Below are positions 1-10,394 of a DNA stretch of 64,000 bases, piece by piece. Each line of letters begins with the position of its first letter. Within the stretch, counting starts at the first letter, position 1. The notes beneath the pieces are model-generated. The model searched no databases and was not told the DNA's origin. It was given only the letters and a program-made list of their open reading frames with translations. Origin of the DNA: Macrosoma leucophasiata (Eukaryota; Arthropoda; Insecta; Lepidoptera; Hedylidae). A program made the position numbers and the translations under genes. The stretch lies in the NCBI GenBank assembly GCA_036365455.1, contig JAWQUS010000025.1:21364001-21428000 (forward strand). The letters are read 5' to 3'.

Positions 1-376
1 ATCTATCATAACTAAACTTTTTGCCATTCATCCACCGTAGAATCTAGAAGCTCATTGCAAATCTCATCCTAATCCCATAATATATTCACCAAACTTGATC
101 GAAACGATCGTTATTCATTACTTGTTTTTGGTCGCGCTGCAACTCAATCCATACCAATCAGGAATAAATAAGTCTCCATGGTTACCGTGAAAGTTTACAG
201 CGCTGCGAGAGTGAAGCTATATTTTATTCCCTTTTAAGTGTGGTCGTATCACTTAGTTTAATTTATTTTGTGAAAAACAAAAGTTGGATTTAAAAAATTG
301 TTGAAATACATTTGACTTTTTCACCCGTTACTTTACTGTACGTCCTGTATAATTTGATACATATAAATAAATAATA
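1..376. other. AT-rich sequence without recognised features
   Basis: No gene, RNA or repeat could be supported here. Confidence 0.5.
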
Positions 377-578
377 AAATACGCTTACACTCACAGCTCC
401 ACAGTAGGCATAAACCTGTGTCGTGGGTGCCGTTGTGCACATGCAACACGTACACAAATACCCAGACCCGAAACAAATATCTGTAGGCCATACAAATATT
501 TGTTCCGGTGCGGGGATCGAACCCGCGACCCTTCGAATCATACGGTGGTTTCGCACCGCTGGACTAACCGGGTCGTCA
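377..578 (-). mobile_element. tRNA-derived SINE (GACGACCCGG head)
   Basis: Read on the minus strand, the element opens with gacgacccggttagtcc (a Pol III A-box-like stretch) and has a near-perfect B box, gggttcgatcccc, followed by an unrelated body ending near tgtgagtgtaagcg. Closely similar copies are at 35703-35910 and 53392-53608, with partial ones at 699-870 and 42893-42990. The tRNA-like head plus dispersed copies make it a SINE. The parent tRNA is not identified. Confidence 0.75.
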
Positions 579-698
579 ATTAGTAGCACACCTATTGATA
601 TTCGGCTATTGGGAATCTCTTCTTATGCAAAAACCAGCCAAGTGAAACACGTGTTTCGTTGTTTTTTAGAATGTTTCTTTCTATCTTTTATTTCTTTC

Positions 699-870
699 AT
701 GAACCAGTTAGTCCAGGGTGCGATCCCCGCATCGGGCGAAGTATTTGTATGGCCTACAGATATGTGTTTCGGGTCTGGGTATTTGTGTATGTGTTGTACA
801 ATGGTAGGTACTCACAATACAGGTTTATACGTAGTGTAGGGCTGTGAGTGCAAACGTATTTGTTTATTTA
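699..870 (+). mobile_element. diverged SINE copy (GACGACCCGG family)
   Basis: Matches the copy at 377-578 in opposite orientation. The middle of the tRNA-like head is deleted: the A-box side (ccagttagtccag) runs directly into the B-box side (gcgatccccgc). The body is recognisable to about 870. It forms an inverted pair with the copy at 377-578. Confidence 0.6.
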
Positions 871-1371
871 TATTCAGACGCAGTCGAATATATATAAAAT
901 GATCCCCGCATATCCCTAAAATGTATTAATGGACAAAAACGATGAGGCAAAAGGCTTTAATTAATAATTTCCGATAAATATTTCGAAGCATTTTAACATA
1001 CTGCCATTTTTTGACATTCACTTGTGAGAAAATTAATAAAATGTTATTAGATACTTTTATTAAAGTCACTTTCATCGTCTACGTTTCAAGGAATATTAAC
1101 CCGTATTTCAATCTGTTAAAGTTATTTATGCCAAACCGCCAAAATTAAGCGACTTGATTGCTAAATTTAACAATGGCTTCTTGAAAATGGCGGTCTAAAA
1201 TGCACACATTAAAATATGAAACCGCTGCCGGTGGGCAACAAGCTAAAGATATTATACCTGCCGCAGTTCGAACACTAGCGAAGAAATATTTTCTATCTAA
1301 AGAAATATGATACGTTTTTTAATTTACGAAGGTTGTAAACAAGCATGGATTTCTTCTTCTTTTTTTCTTCT
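871..1371. other. no recognised features
   Basis: AT-rich; ends in a pyrimidine-rich run (ttcttcttc) at 1348-1378. No gene supported. Confidence 0.4.
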
Positions 1372-1684
1372 TCTTCTTTACGGGCGCGGTCGGGTATGTG
1401 ATGGGTGACTACTTCTGGAAAATTAAAATGCGCGTTTGCAATGCTTCGGAGGGCACCTTAAGCCGTCGGTCCCAGTTGCTATCGATAGATGGCAGTTGTT
1501 AAACCTTGTCAGAGGCCTTATGGGTTTACGGTTTGAAAACATCCGACAGCGGGTTGGCCACTAACCCACCCACATCCACCAATCCGCATTGGAGCAGCGT
1601 GGTGGAGTAAGTTCCAGGCCTCCCCCCAAAAAGGGGAGAAACTCGTGCCTAGCAGTGGGACGTATAATATGTTGCCATTATAAA
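1372..1684 (+). mobile_element. retroposon-like repeat with (ATT)n tail family, copy 1
   Basis: Shares colinear blocks with 45627-45985 and 33718-34020 (opposite strand) and a piece at 18840-18945: the tcggtcccagttgctatcgat block, the agaggccttatggg block and the terminal cagtgggacgtataat block. In the full copy at 45627-45985 the 3' end runs into (ATT)n, which is why I treat it as a retroposon. It has no obvious Pol III boxes. Confidence 0.6.
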
Positions 1685-1873
1685 CAAGTATGCAGTTCAC
1701 ATCGATGTTAAGCAAGACTGTAGCCTAAAGATATCTACAAAAACCAGAAGTCAAAATGTTGATGCGTTGCCACCTAAGACCTAAGTTGTTATTCATCTGT
1801 GATAGTTATGACGGGGCCATACATTACCATTTAACCGGAACACGATAGTGCTTAACACCATTTGGCGGCAGGT
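1682..1873 (-). mobile_element. poly(A)-tailed SINE-like family (ACGGAGCTCG head), 5'-truncated copy
   Basis: Minus-strand copy of the commonest repeat in the window, which has about 20 copies. The full-length form is about 285 bases. It starts ggtggtagagctccagtgac and passes through tgttccggtcaggtggtaat, aggcataacaccttaggcc and ctgcagtcatcacttaacat. It ends in a poly(A) tail after cacttccattaca. It has no clear A and B boxes, so a tRNA origin is not shown. This copy is diverged and lacks the head. Confidence 0.6.
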
Positions 1874-1875
1874 AG

Positions 1876-2550
1876 ACTGATGAAATTGTATATCTTGGAT
1901 GTGCTTTTAGCAAGGATGGTAGGTACACCACTGACATAGAAAGAAGAGTGCTTGCTGGGAATTGCGTGAATGGAGCGTTGGGTAAGCTGCTAGAATCGAA
2001 ACATCTCAGCCAGCGGGCTCGACTAGCCGTACATAATGCTGTACTTACTCCAACGCTTTTATATGGAAGCGAGAGCTGGGTATGTAGGAAAGAGCATGAA
2101 AGTAAGTTGAACGCGGTCGAGATGAGATCTTTGCGCAAGATCTGCGGTGTATCACTCACCGATCGCGTTCGTAATGAAGATGTAAGAAAGAGACTTTGTA
2201 TGAATGATAGTATCGGTGTAAAAATGAAAAAAGGCATGCTCCGATGGTTCGGGCATATAGAAAGAATGTCGAATGAGCGAATGACTAAACAGATATACAA
2301 TGCGAATGTGGATGGTTGCAGAGGCCCAGGAAGACCAAGACTGACCTACCATGACCAAATAGGTCGAGTTCTGTCTGATGGTGGGGTCAAAAGTCTTAGG
2401 AATCGGCGTGCATGTATGAAGAGAATGATGAAGGTAGACGAGGCACGAGAGGTTTGTCAGAACCGGGATATCTGGCGCTCTACACTCTCTGCCTACCCCG
2501 TTAGGGACCTGGCGTGAAGATACATATATAGACTAGATAATTTAGTGGTG
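1876..2550 (+). pseudogene. non-LTR retrotransposon fragment, C-terminus of the reverse transcriptase ORF
   Basis: An open frame from 1876 to the stop at 2515-2517 encodes about 213 residues. It begins EIVYLGC..FSKDG, then ERRVLAGNCVNGALG, the LLYGSESWV block, MRSLRKICGVSLTDRVRN, MLRWFGHIERMS, and RNRRACMKRMMKVDEAREVCQ, ending at YPVRDLA. This is the conserved region after the RT domain of lepidopteran LINEs. The catalytic RT motifs and endonuclease are missing, so it is a 5'-truncated dead copy, although the remaining frame is open. A reverse piece of the same 3' end is at 52605-52722. Confidence 0.85.
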
Positions 2551-2667
2551 CCTACGCCCTCAACTCCTACCCTACTACCACATAAACATATATTATAATA
2601 CTTTTTCAAAATAAACTGGTAATATTAAAAGGATTTAAAACAAATAATGTGTAGAAAGGGGAGTAAC

Positions 2668-2752
2668 GTAGTGCTCAACAATAAATATTGCACATCGAGC
2701 CTAGGAAGGCGACTTCGGCTTATTTCGGATTTGTAGAGCGTTATCGGGATAG
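2668..2752 (+). repeat. left-end fragment of the Tc1-like MITE
   Basis: Starts gtagtgctcaacaataaata and matches the first about 85 bases of the element at 39870-40121, then breaks off. Confidence 0.55.
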
Positions 2753-3564
2753 CGGGATGTTAGTAGATCGATACCGAACCCAAATATGTGATTAGCAAAT
2801 TTTTTGTCTGTCTGTCTGTCTGTTTGTTCAAGCATCACAGAAAAACTACTGGTCCAATTACAATGAAACTTGGTATGAATATACTTTAACTTTTGGCGCA
2901 CAACACTGTACTTTTTATCCCGGAAAAATGTCTATTTGTCTGGGTGTTTGTGCATCCCGGAAAAATGTCTGTTTGTCTGTGTGTTTGTGCACGCTAATAT
3001 CAGAAACGGTTTATTCGATTTGCGGTTTTCACTAATATGTTGTGGTAAGTTTTTCTTAACATTTAGTGTTTGTTTCATGTAAATTGGTTCAGAAATAAAA
3101 AAAAATGTCAATTTAAAGAATCATAATTATATCGAATATTTTTAAGTTCTATCTTTTAGGGGGTTTCGTACCTAAAAGGTAAAAACGGACCCTACGGATT
3201 ACTAATCTTCCGCTGTCTATCAGTCTGTCTGTCCGTCCGTGCGTCTGTCTGTCACCAGCCTGTATCTCATAAATAGATATGATAATGATAGCTAGAAAGC
3301 TAACATTTTCACAAATTATGTATTTCCGATACCGCTGTAAAGACAAAATTAATTAACAAAAATAAGAAAACGAAAATGTTTAGGGGTCCAAGGAAGCATA
3401 CAATACACGTGCTTTTTTTTCGTATATGTTTTGCTCGATAATAATATCGGTAGCAAGTAGACGCTTAAAAATTTCACAGAATTTTTAGGTCTTATGTTGT
3501 ATATTACCTTCCATAGTAAATCTATTCATCTATACAAATAAATTAAATTGGAGTGTCTGTTTGT

Positions 3565-3576
3565 AATATTCAAATA
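3565..3576 (+). repeat. target-site duplication, left
   Basis: aatattcaaata, repeated exactly at 4366-4377 on the other side of the inserted tRNA-like element. Confidence 0.8.
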
Positions 3577-3613
3577 TATTTGTATTTTAAAGAAAAATGG
3601 AAATAAAAGTTTG

Positions 3614-3687
3614 ACTTCAGGCGAGACTCGAACTCGCGGTCTACTGGGAATCTAGTCCAGCCGCTCTTCCAATTGAGCTACTGAAGT
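3614..3687 (-). ncRNA. tRNA-like sequence
   Basis: 74 bases folding as a tRNA: a 7-bp acceptor stem (ACTTCAG with CTGAAGT), a D arm GCTC/GAGC around an AATTGG loop, and a 5-bp T stem GCGAG/CTCGC with loop TTCGAGT. The anticodon arm is irregular, with two bases too many for a normal 17-base arm. A-box (TAGCTCAATTGG) and B-box (GAGTTCGAGTC) Pol III signals are present. It is a retroposed tRNA-like element rather than a normal tRNA gene. Confidence 0.65.
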
Positions 3688-3908
3688 CCTGCCCGATTTG
3701 TCAAATCTTTCCTTCACTTATGGTAGCAGCAGCGCCATCTATTGCCAACTATGCTAGTTAGGCAACCGATATAATAGACTTTGCAGTTTATTGAATATCG
3801 TAAAGAAGTCGCTTTTACCCTTAATAATTGTTTGATATTATTTCGCATTAACACATGCTTGTGAAATATATTTTATTTAAAGAAACATGGAAAGAAAAAT
3901 TGGGCAGG

Positions 3909-3982
3909 ACTTCAGTAGCTCAATTGGAAGAGAGGCTGGACTAGATTCCCAGTAGGTCGCGAGTTCGAGTCTCGCCTGAAGT
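3909..3982 (+). ncRNA. tRNA-like sequence
   Basis: Same fold as the copy at 3614-3687. One D-stem base is changed (GAGC to GAGA at about 3930-3933), which weakens the D arm. Confidence 0.6.
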
Positions 3983-4215
3983 CAAATTTTTCTTTCCATT
4001 TTTCTTTAAAATACAAATATATTTCACAAGCATGTGTTAATGCGAAATAATATAAAACAGTTATTAAGGGTAAAAGCGACTTCTTTACGATATTCAATAA
4101 ACTGCAAAGTCTATTATATCGGTTGCCTAACTAGCATAGTTGGCAATAGATGGCGCTGCTGCTACCATAAAGCAATGCAATAAATGTGAATGAAAGATTC
4201 GACAAATCGGGTAGG

Positions 4216-4289
4216 ACTTCAGTAGCTCAATTGGAAGAGCGGCTGGACTAGATTCCCAGTAGGCCGCGAGTTCGAGTCTCGCCTGAAGT
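4216..4289 (+). ncRNA. tRNA-like sequence
   Basis: Same family, with acceptor, D and T arms intact; ggtcg in the variable region is read ggccg here. It is followed by an aaatttttctttcc tail. Confidence 0.6.
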
Positions 4290-4895
4290 CAAATTTTTCT
4301 TTCCATTTTTCTTTAAAATTCAAATATATTTCACAAGCATGTGAATGTGCGAAATAATATAAAACAATATTCAAATAACCTCTTTTTACTAAATGCCTAT
4401 GTATGTGGTGTATAGGTGTATACGTGTACACGGTACATATGCAAAAACTACATTTTTTACAATTTTTGTCTGTCTGTCTGTCTGTCTGTTTGGCGGGGCT
4501 AATCGGACTGGACTTTCACTGGTAGATAGCTGATGTGATAAGGAGTAACTTAGGCTACTTTTATCTCCATACATCCGTACATACATACCTACATCCAAAT
4601 AATTAGAATAGGAGTGTATACGACTTTGACGGGACTTCCACGGGTACGTAGCTGATGTAATAAGGAGTAACTTAGGCTACTTTTATTTCCATACATATAT
4701 ACATACATACCTACATACAAATACATAGAATTTGAGTGAATCCGATTTTGACGGGACTTTCACTGGTAGATAGCTGATGTGATAAGGAGTAACTTAGGCT
4801 ACTTTTATACTAGCTGCGCCCATGACTTCGTCCGGGTAGATACTAAACAACTTTATTTTTTCTCACGTGGACGAAGTCGCGGGCACCGCTAGTCA

Positions 4896-5240
4896 ATACA
4901 TATAATTAGACAGTAACAATCGAGTGTCTATACATTAAATTTTTTTTCAAAAAAACTGATAGGATTAGCGATTAAAGAAGAGTAACCAAAAACAATTAAA
5001 ACAATTTTTGGAATTTTGTCTGTCTGGTACGTTATAACTTCGAAAGTTCTCAACGAATTTGAATGCGGTTTCACAAGTGGATAACATATAACTAGGAGCG
5101 TTGTCAAAACTTGTTTCGTCAAAATCGGTTAAGCGAAAATGAAGTAATGTTCAATTGAAAAATTACTTCAATCACTGCTTCAAATAAACTGGATAATTGA
5201 AATTTCCATAGGTTACGCTACAACAGCTACAGCTAGTAAT
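4896..5240 (+). repeat. further dispersed-repeat sequence, ending in an acagctagt-type terminus
   Basis: Contains ttttgtctgtctgg and a line of text typical of lepidopteran non-coding repeats, ending at cagctacagctagtaa, which resembles a Helitron 3' end (CTAG followed by T). Boundaries are uncertain. Confidence 0.35.
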
Positions 5241-6108
5241 AATATTATGAACTAATTAACAAACTACAGGCACACAAAATAAAACATCTAGAAGGCTTCT
5301 AGAAAATTCGTTTCAGAAGCCACAAAAGCAACTGCATTCGCTTCTCGCTACGACAATATCCTAAAGGATATTACGTATAAACGGACGTTGCATCTATCTT
5401 AATAATTTCCCAAACAGCTACGTCTGTCTTCTGTTAAGTTTGACCTACAAAGCTGAAATTTTGCTCCGAGCCTTTGAAATCACGCTCGAAAAGGAGCCTC
5501 ACCAAATTAGTTAACTTCCTTTAGAATGCGGTGGAATATACTTGCAAGGTATTTTCCGTTTTCATTCAATTTCACCATCACGTTTAAATTATGTATCACA
5601 TTCTAAGGATTTTTAGTTAGACTACACTAGAAATTTTAAATGATATGGTTAGCCAAATTTTATAACTTAATTTTTTATAGATACCTACACATGTCATGTG
5701 TGTTATTTATGACAAATAAATGAAACACAAAGATCTTTTTTTATTTTAAATTAAAGTATTACAAACCGCAAGTTAAAAAAACTGCAAACAAGTATATATT
5801 TTTTTAAATAGACTTCAAAAAAAGAGGAGATTCTCAATTCTTCCGATAATTTGAAAACGACTGTACCGATTTGGATATTTTTTTTTTGTTTGAAAGGGTA
5901 TGCTTCACAGTTGGTTCCATTGTAACCATGTCAATATGTGATGATAGGATCCTGGAGAAATCGAGGGAAATCTTCAAATTTCATAGCACACTTGAAAGGT
6001 TTTCGACATTTTTATAATAATGTTCCGTGCCGTGTATCCGTATACCTCACCGGTGGTCAATATGTCGTCTTGTAAAGATGTGATTTTACTGATGGTTAAT
6101 GTGTTTTT
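5241..6108. other. non-genic; dispersed-repeat remnant at about 5810-5945
   Basis: The part at 5810-5945 (agacttcaaaaaaagaggag, gattctcaattc) resembles 56265-56400. The rest has no recognised features. Confidence 0.35.
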
Positions 6109-6109
6109 A

Positions 6110-6275
6110 CTGATGGTAGAGCTCTAGCGACGGCGCTCGCGGGCGTAGGTACCACCGCATTACCTAATATACTTGCCGCGAAATGGTAGTGTTTAGCACT
6201 ATCCTGTTCCGGTTAGGTGGTAATGTACGGCCCTGTAACTTCCGGCACAGAGGCATAACACCTTAGGCATTAGGC
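6110..6275 (+). mobile_element. poly(A)-tailed SINE-like family, 3'-truncated copy
   Basis: Starts ctgatggtagagctctagcg and covers the 5' half to ccttaggc, then runs into unrelated sequence at about 6275. Confidence 0.6.
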
Positions 6276-6711
6276 ACCTTACATTATAAAAAGCGTTCCA
6301 TGTTATGAGCCTAATAGCATTCATGAAGCACATTAATTCCAAAGACATTATTGGCAATCGGACATCTTCTAAAATCCCAAAAGTACTTTCCCATCTAGTA
6401 ATTGAACCAGGGCTATTAACCACCAAGAAGCCTACCACCACAATGCCGCCGAGGCAGGATAGACATCATGGTTCCATACCTATAATTATTACAATCTTTT
6501 ATTCAGGTAAAGCTTCTTTAAAAGTGACAGTTGCTGATAAAATATAGGTCGCGAATGCTTTTTAGCTGCAACATATTTCTTCCGTGTCATCCTGGTTTCG
6601 ACAGTGACTCCACTGGCTCACAAGAGGCGCACCCAATGTAAATAAATCACAAACAAATTGACAACGCTGCAGGGGGAAATGATAAATAGACTAAAATGTT
6701 GTTTGATTTTT
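6276..6711. other. no gene; unclassified
   Basis: Short overlapping open frames on both strands have no recognisable motifs. No repeat partner was seen in the window. Confidence 0.35.
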
Positions 6712-7002
6712 TTCTACCGATCCAACATGGTTTCTAATAGGTAAAGGTACATTAATGCGGTACTTTATAGTAACGCCATGTCTGTTCGTTCGTTTGTCTG
6801 TAGCTTAGCTCAGAGACTGACAGAAACGGCTAATACTCCTCCAGAACGGCTCAACCGATTATTTCGAAACTTTGTGTGTTTTTGGTAGGTATGAGAATTG
6901 GTTGAAGTCTAGTTTTTATATCCCGGAATGGTAAGGCTGATTCATTTTTTTGGACATTAAATTTTCTATATCTCTAAGGCGATACGAAGGTCGTCGGGTT
7001 AG
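6712..7002 (+). mobile_element. diverged Helitron-like non-autonomous element
   Basis: Its 3' part (ggcgatacgaaggtcgtcgg then gttag) matches, in sense, the 3' terminus of the element at 43011-43976 (there ending in CTAG). It also has the gtctgttcgttcgtttgtctg and ccggaatgg blocks common in such elements. The ends are degraded. Confidence 0.4.
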
Positions 7003-7515
7003 TTATTACAGTTAGTTAGTAGTTTACATCGCACTAGGGTTTTGTTCTGTCTAAGCTATTTAAGACCAGGCTGAACATCGTCGAATTAGTCTGCCCGTGA
7101 CCACGTTAGCTGGAAAACGCCAAAACGTCGGGTATAAGAAAAAGTTCGGGAGTGTTGAATACGCGACAAGATCCGCAAATTTAATTTCTACAACATAAAA
7201 TTTAATTTCAGAAATCATAATACCAACTGTTATTACGTCCACAAAACATCGTATACAATATCATAACGCTGCAACTAATCCCGCAACCAGGCCGGACCCG
7301 GGTAAGCTTCGCCTTAATTAACCAACTCTGTCCCTCCGAAGATTCCAATTAAAGGCACGAGATACAGGATTTACATTGAACAGAATGTATATACTGCGTG
7401 TTGAATGTTTTTCAGCTTAAATTTGTTTTTAGGATCTTAACTATGACAGATATCGGTAGACTTAATAAAGTATATTGTCATTAAATGTGAAAGAATCTGG
7501 AGAGCGTACTTATAC
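7003..7515. other. no recognised features
   Basis: No gene or nameable repeat. Confidence 0.35.
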
Positions 7516-7817
7516 TTGTTAACACGGGCCACTGGCCGCGGCGGACTGGAGGGTAGTAGCCATAGCGTTTATTACCGATGCAAAAAAACAGTCTGCAATT
7601 TTTTGCGGGGGGAAAAGCGTGCGACACACATGCACACTACGGAAATCGTCTATTACTACGAAACTCACACCTTGACTTTAACAAAATACAGAAACAATTT
7701 CACGCACACATTTAAACATCTAGGCGACAGGTATAGGCCTATTTGGGCTTGTACTTTGACAGAGGGGAAAGCTTGCATATGGTTACTCCCCTCCGGTGTT
7801 GCTCTATGTTGTCAACA
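7516..7817 (+). mobile_element. hAT-like MITE, copy with damaged left end
   Basis: Same family as 38496-38779. The right end is ggtgttgctctatg, but the left terminal catagagcaac is missing and the element begins acacgggccactggcc. A possible 8-base duplication is ttgttaac on the left and ttgtcaac on the right. Confidence 0.7.
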
Positions 7818-8099
7818 TACAAAGTAGAACACAAAACTTAACACTCATTTATCTTAGCTCTTTCTCTCAATTCATTTAATTACGGGGACCGTATATCAGA
7901 ATTGTGCTGCAATTTAAAATTGCTAAGAATATCTCATACCAAATATCTGACCTGCGGTTTGTCTGCTTATGATAAAAATAATCAGATACGTCGGGTTAGG
8001 TTACTAGGTAGTCATAATTCCTCACATAAAAAGACTTTATCCAAATCTGATATGATTATAATTTGACGTAAATATGATTGCATTGATGTCTGGGGGGCA

Positions 8100-8255
8100 C
8101 GGTGCAATGTTAGGCGGTTTATCCGTTTGGAAAGCCGCCAATATTCCGTGTTCAGTTTCATAACATTTTGCAGGTGTTCGACAAAAGTTTGGTACGTATA
8201 ATTTTGAAAATTGATATTTCTTACGAACTATTTGTGCGGCTGCTAATAACTTTAA
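8100..8255 (+). repeat. direct repeat, copy 1 (partner at 9293-9425)
   Basis: Shares the blocks ggtttatccgtttggaaag, ttccgtgt, gtgttc and attttgaaaat in order with 9293-9425. About 1.2 kb separates the copies. Non-coding. Confidence 0.55.
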
Positions 8256-9090
8256 AGCATTGTAACACCATACTGTCGATCCATAATCGGATTTACTAGC
8301 TAATGAAATATGAGTAAAACAGTAACTTAAACGAAACGATCCATCATACTCTTGTTTTTATAAGTGTGCCAGCTATATTGGAACCCAATGCAAACATTTT
8401 CGCCACACGGTAGAAATAGAGGGGGATGCTTCCTCTCCTACGCCCCGCTGGCGGTTTACACTCCCTCCGTCTTACGAATTTTCGATCAGGTCACGTGCTC
8501 TGACGCGAGTATTACCCATTAATATTTTAACGTTTTTTACCCATTACAAAAAATGCACAACGCCGCTAAAAAAGGTTACACTTCAAAAATATCACCACAA
8601 GGCAAGTGATCCAAATATGAAAATCGGTCAAGTGCACGTCGGGCCACGAGCAATGTAGGGTTTCGAAGTTTTTAGGTTTGAATAATGTAATGAAATAAAT
8701 ATTTTCTATGCAGTTCTTCAAAATTTTGGAGTAAAATTCATTTGGTCGACTATTACTCGCAAATTTGTTAAGTCAACTTAAGTGTGATAGTTTTCCTTTT
8801 AATTTCGTTACATGTGTCTAGTTTTGCCGTGACGTTTGAATGTCTAACAACAATCGTTTAGTTGGTAGACGAGGGAAAAATTTACACTTTTAAGCTTAAT
8901 AAATCTCGAACAGTTAACTAAAACGAAACATGATATTAGCACACCCTTACATTTTTGAAACACCTATCTAACGATATTCCAGAAAACGAAACACAAAAAA
9001 AAATATCCGCGCATTACATGTAGGGCAGGTACCCTAAATATTTTTTTTTTCACGTTCTTATTCTTTACGTTCTACCACTTTGTCGGCGTG
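8256..9090. other. no recognised features
   Basis: No gene or nameable repeat. Confidence 0.3.
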
Positions 9091-9200
9091 ATTTAGGTGT
9101 ATACTTGTGTGCCAAATTTAAAGTCACTAGTACCAATAGATTTTGCGCTAAACCGCAGATCGACAGACAGATAGACAGACGGACATGGCGAAACTCTAAG

Positions 9201-9226
9201 GGTTCCTTATTTAATAAGGAACCTGA
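9201..9226. repeat. short perfect palindrome
   Basis: ggttccttatt and its exact reverse complement aataaggaacc, separated by a single base. Lies within a gacagacag-type dispersed repeat. Confidence 0.6.
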
Positions 9227-9292
9227 AAAAGAATTCGACGTGAATATGATTCGATATCTGTCAGTCAGACACGGCGAAATAATGGACGGTTT

Positions 9293-9425
9293 CATACGGT
9301 TTATCCGTTTGGAAAGCTGCCAATGTTCCGTGTCCTATTTCATATAATTTTGCAAGGTGTTCAACAAAATTTTCGTTCCTTTTAATTTTGAAAATGCTCA
9401 TGAACTGTTTCTGAGGCTGCTTACA
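9293..9425 (+). repeat. direct repeat, copy 2 (partner at 8100-8255)
   Basis: Colinear with 8100-8255. Immediately followed by the target duplication of the tRNA-like insertion at 9445. Confidence 0.55.
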
Positions 9426-9432
9426 ATTTGAG

Positions 9433-9860
9433 AGAATTATAACAAGAGTTGGTAATAGATGGCGCTGCTGCTACCATAAAGCAATGAGTTTGACTCTCGC
9501 CTAAGGTCAATTTTTTCTTTCCATTTTTCTTTAAAAATAAAATATATTTCACAAGCATGTGTTAATGCGAAATAATATAAAACAATTATTAAGGGTAAAA
9601 GCGACTTCTTTACGATATTCAATAAACTGAAAAGTCTTATATCGGTTGCCTAACTAGCATAGTTGGTAATAGATGGCGCTGCTGCTACCATAAAGCAATG
9701 CAATAGATGTGAAGCAAAGATTTGACAAATCGGGCAGGGCTTCAGTAGCTCAATTGGAAGAGCGGCTGGACTAGATTCCCAGTAGGTCGCGAGTTCGAGT
9801 CTCGCCTGAAGTCAATTTTTTCTTTCCATTTTTCTTTAAAAATAAAATAGAATTATAACA
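9433..9860 (+). mobile_element. tRNA-like 307-bp-unit element, direct 5'-truncated copy with 12-bp target-site duplication
   Basis: agaattataaca occurs at 9433-9444 and again at 9849-9860. The insert (9445-9848) starts in the middle of the unit (ggtaatagatggcgctgctg). It has an internal deletion joining aagcaatg to the end of a tRNA-like sequence, then one whole unit with a complete tRNA-like sequence at 9739-9812, and ends ctttaaaaataaaat. It is all in one orientation, unlike the other three insertions. Truncation at the 5' side with a short duplication fits LINE-driven retroposition. Confidence 0.8.
9739..9812 (+). ncRNA. tRNA-like sequence
   Basis: Same fold as 3614-3687. The first acceptor base is G instead of A, pairing as G-T. 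Confidence 0.6.
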
Positions 9861-10083
9861 CTTACAGTTTTTATAGCTAATTGTACAGGTATAGGCTCAA
9901 TGATACCTCTTTTCTACTCTACACGGTTAGTCAACTTATTTATTTTTGTCTTTTGTCACTATAAAAGGTCACTTAAAGGGGAGGCTTTGGCTCATCAAGA
10001 CCAACACTTTTGTAATACAACTTTTTCTAATTCATTTTTTTTTACCATACAAAAAATAATCAATAGAATTTGCAGTTCTAATT

Positions 10084-10200
10084 TATTTATTTATTTATTT
10101 AAACTTTAATGCACATTTAGGTACATTAGGCGGACTTAATGCCATAAGGCATTCTCTACCAGTCGACCTAGTGGTAGTGGATCCATATTGTGGGGGTGCA
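10084..10200 (-). repeat. probable LINE 3'-end remnant
   Basis: (ttta)n at 10084-10105, then a block with cattctctaccagtcgacc, similar to lepidopteran LINE 3' ends as I remember them. No coding sequence adjoins it. Confidence 0.35.
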
Positions 10201-10394
10201 ATATAAAAAAAAAATAAAAATAAAAAACCATAGAGAAACAGAAATCATAGGAAAATAAAAAAAAATAACAAACACTTCTTAACTTCTTAACTTCACGTTA
10301 CGTAAGCAGCTGACGTCTGTACCTATGTTAAAATATACCTATGAAACGTAGTATGTAACAACAATTGATAGAAGTCCCATTTGAAACGATTTTA

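Larger units (their letters stand above)
3577..4365. mobile_element. tRNA-like 307-bp-unit element, inverted form (1 minus + 2 plus units)
   Basis: Inserted in the composite repeat and bracketed by the 12-base duplications at 3565-3576 and 4366-4377. It contains a minus-strand tRNA-like sequence (3614-3687) and two plus-strand ones (3909-3982, 4216-4289), the latter exactly 307 bases apart. The switch in orientation is near 3897-3902, where the reversed 3' flank meets the forward 5' flank gggcagg. Uninterrupted paralogues of the target (10913-10930 and about 59597-59618) show the empty site, so the boundaries are well defined. Confidence 0.85.
2755..4895 (+). repeat. composite dispersed repeat block (copy 1), split by the tRNA-like insertion at 3577-4365
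   Basis: Matches 10395-11545 in inverted orientation and, in part, 59563-59893. Landmarks are several gtctgtctgtctgt runs, the block at 3531-3564 (aaattggagtgtctgtttgt), a threefold tandem repeat of about 125 bases at about 4505-4810 (each with aaggagtaacttaggctact), and a terminal pair of inverted actagctgcgccc ends at 4809-4893. It probably contains non-autonomous Helitron-like or other non-coding elements. No coding capacity was found. Confidence 0.6.

Noticed and set aside
1948..2517. Host gene encoding a 189-residue protein
   Set aside because: The sequence is the C-terminal part of a LINE reverse transcriptase ORF, and the frame continues upstream of the first Met without the catalytic domain.
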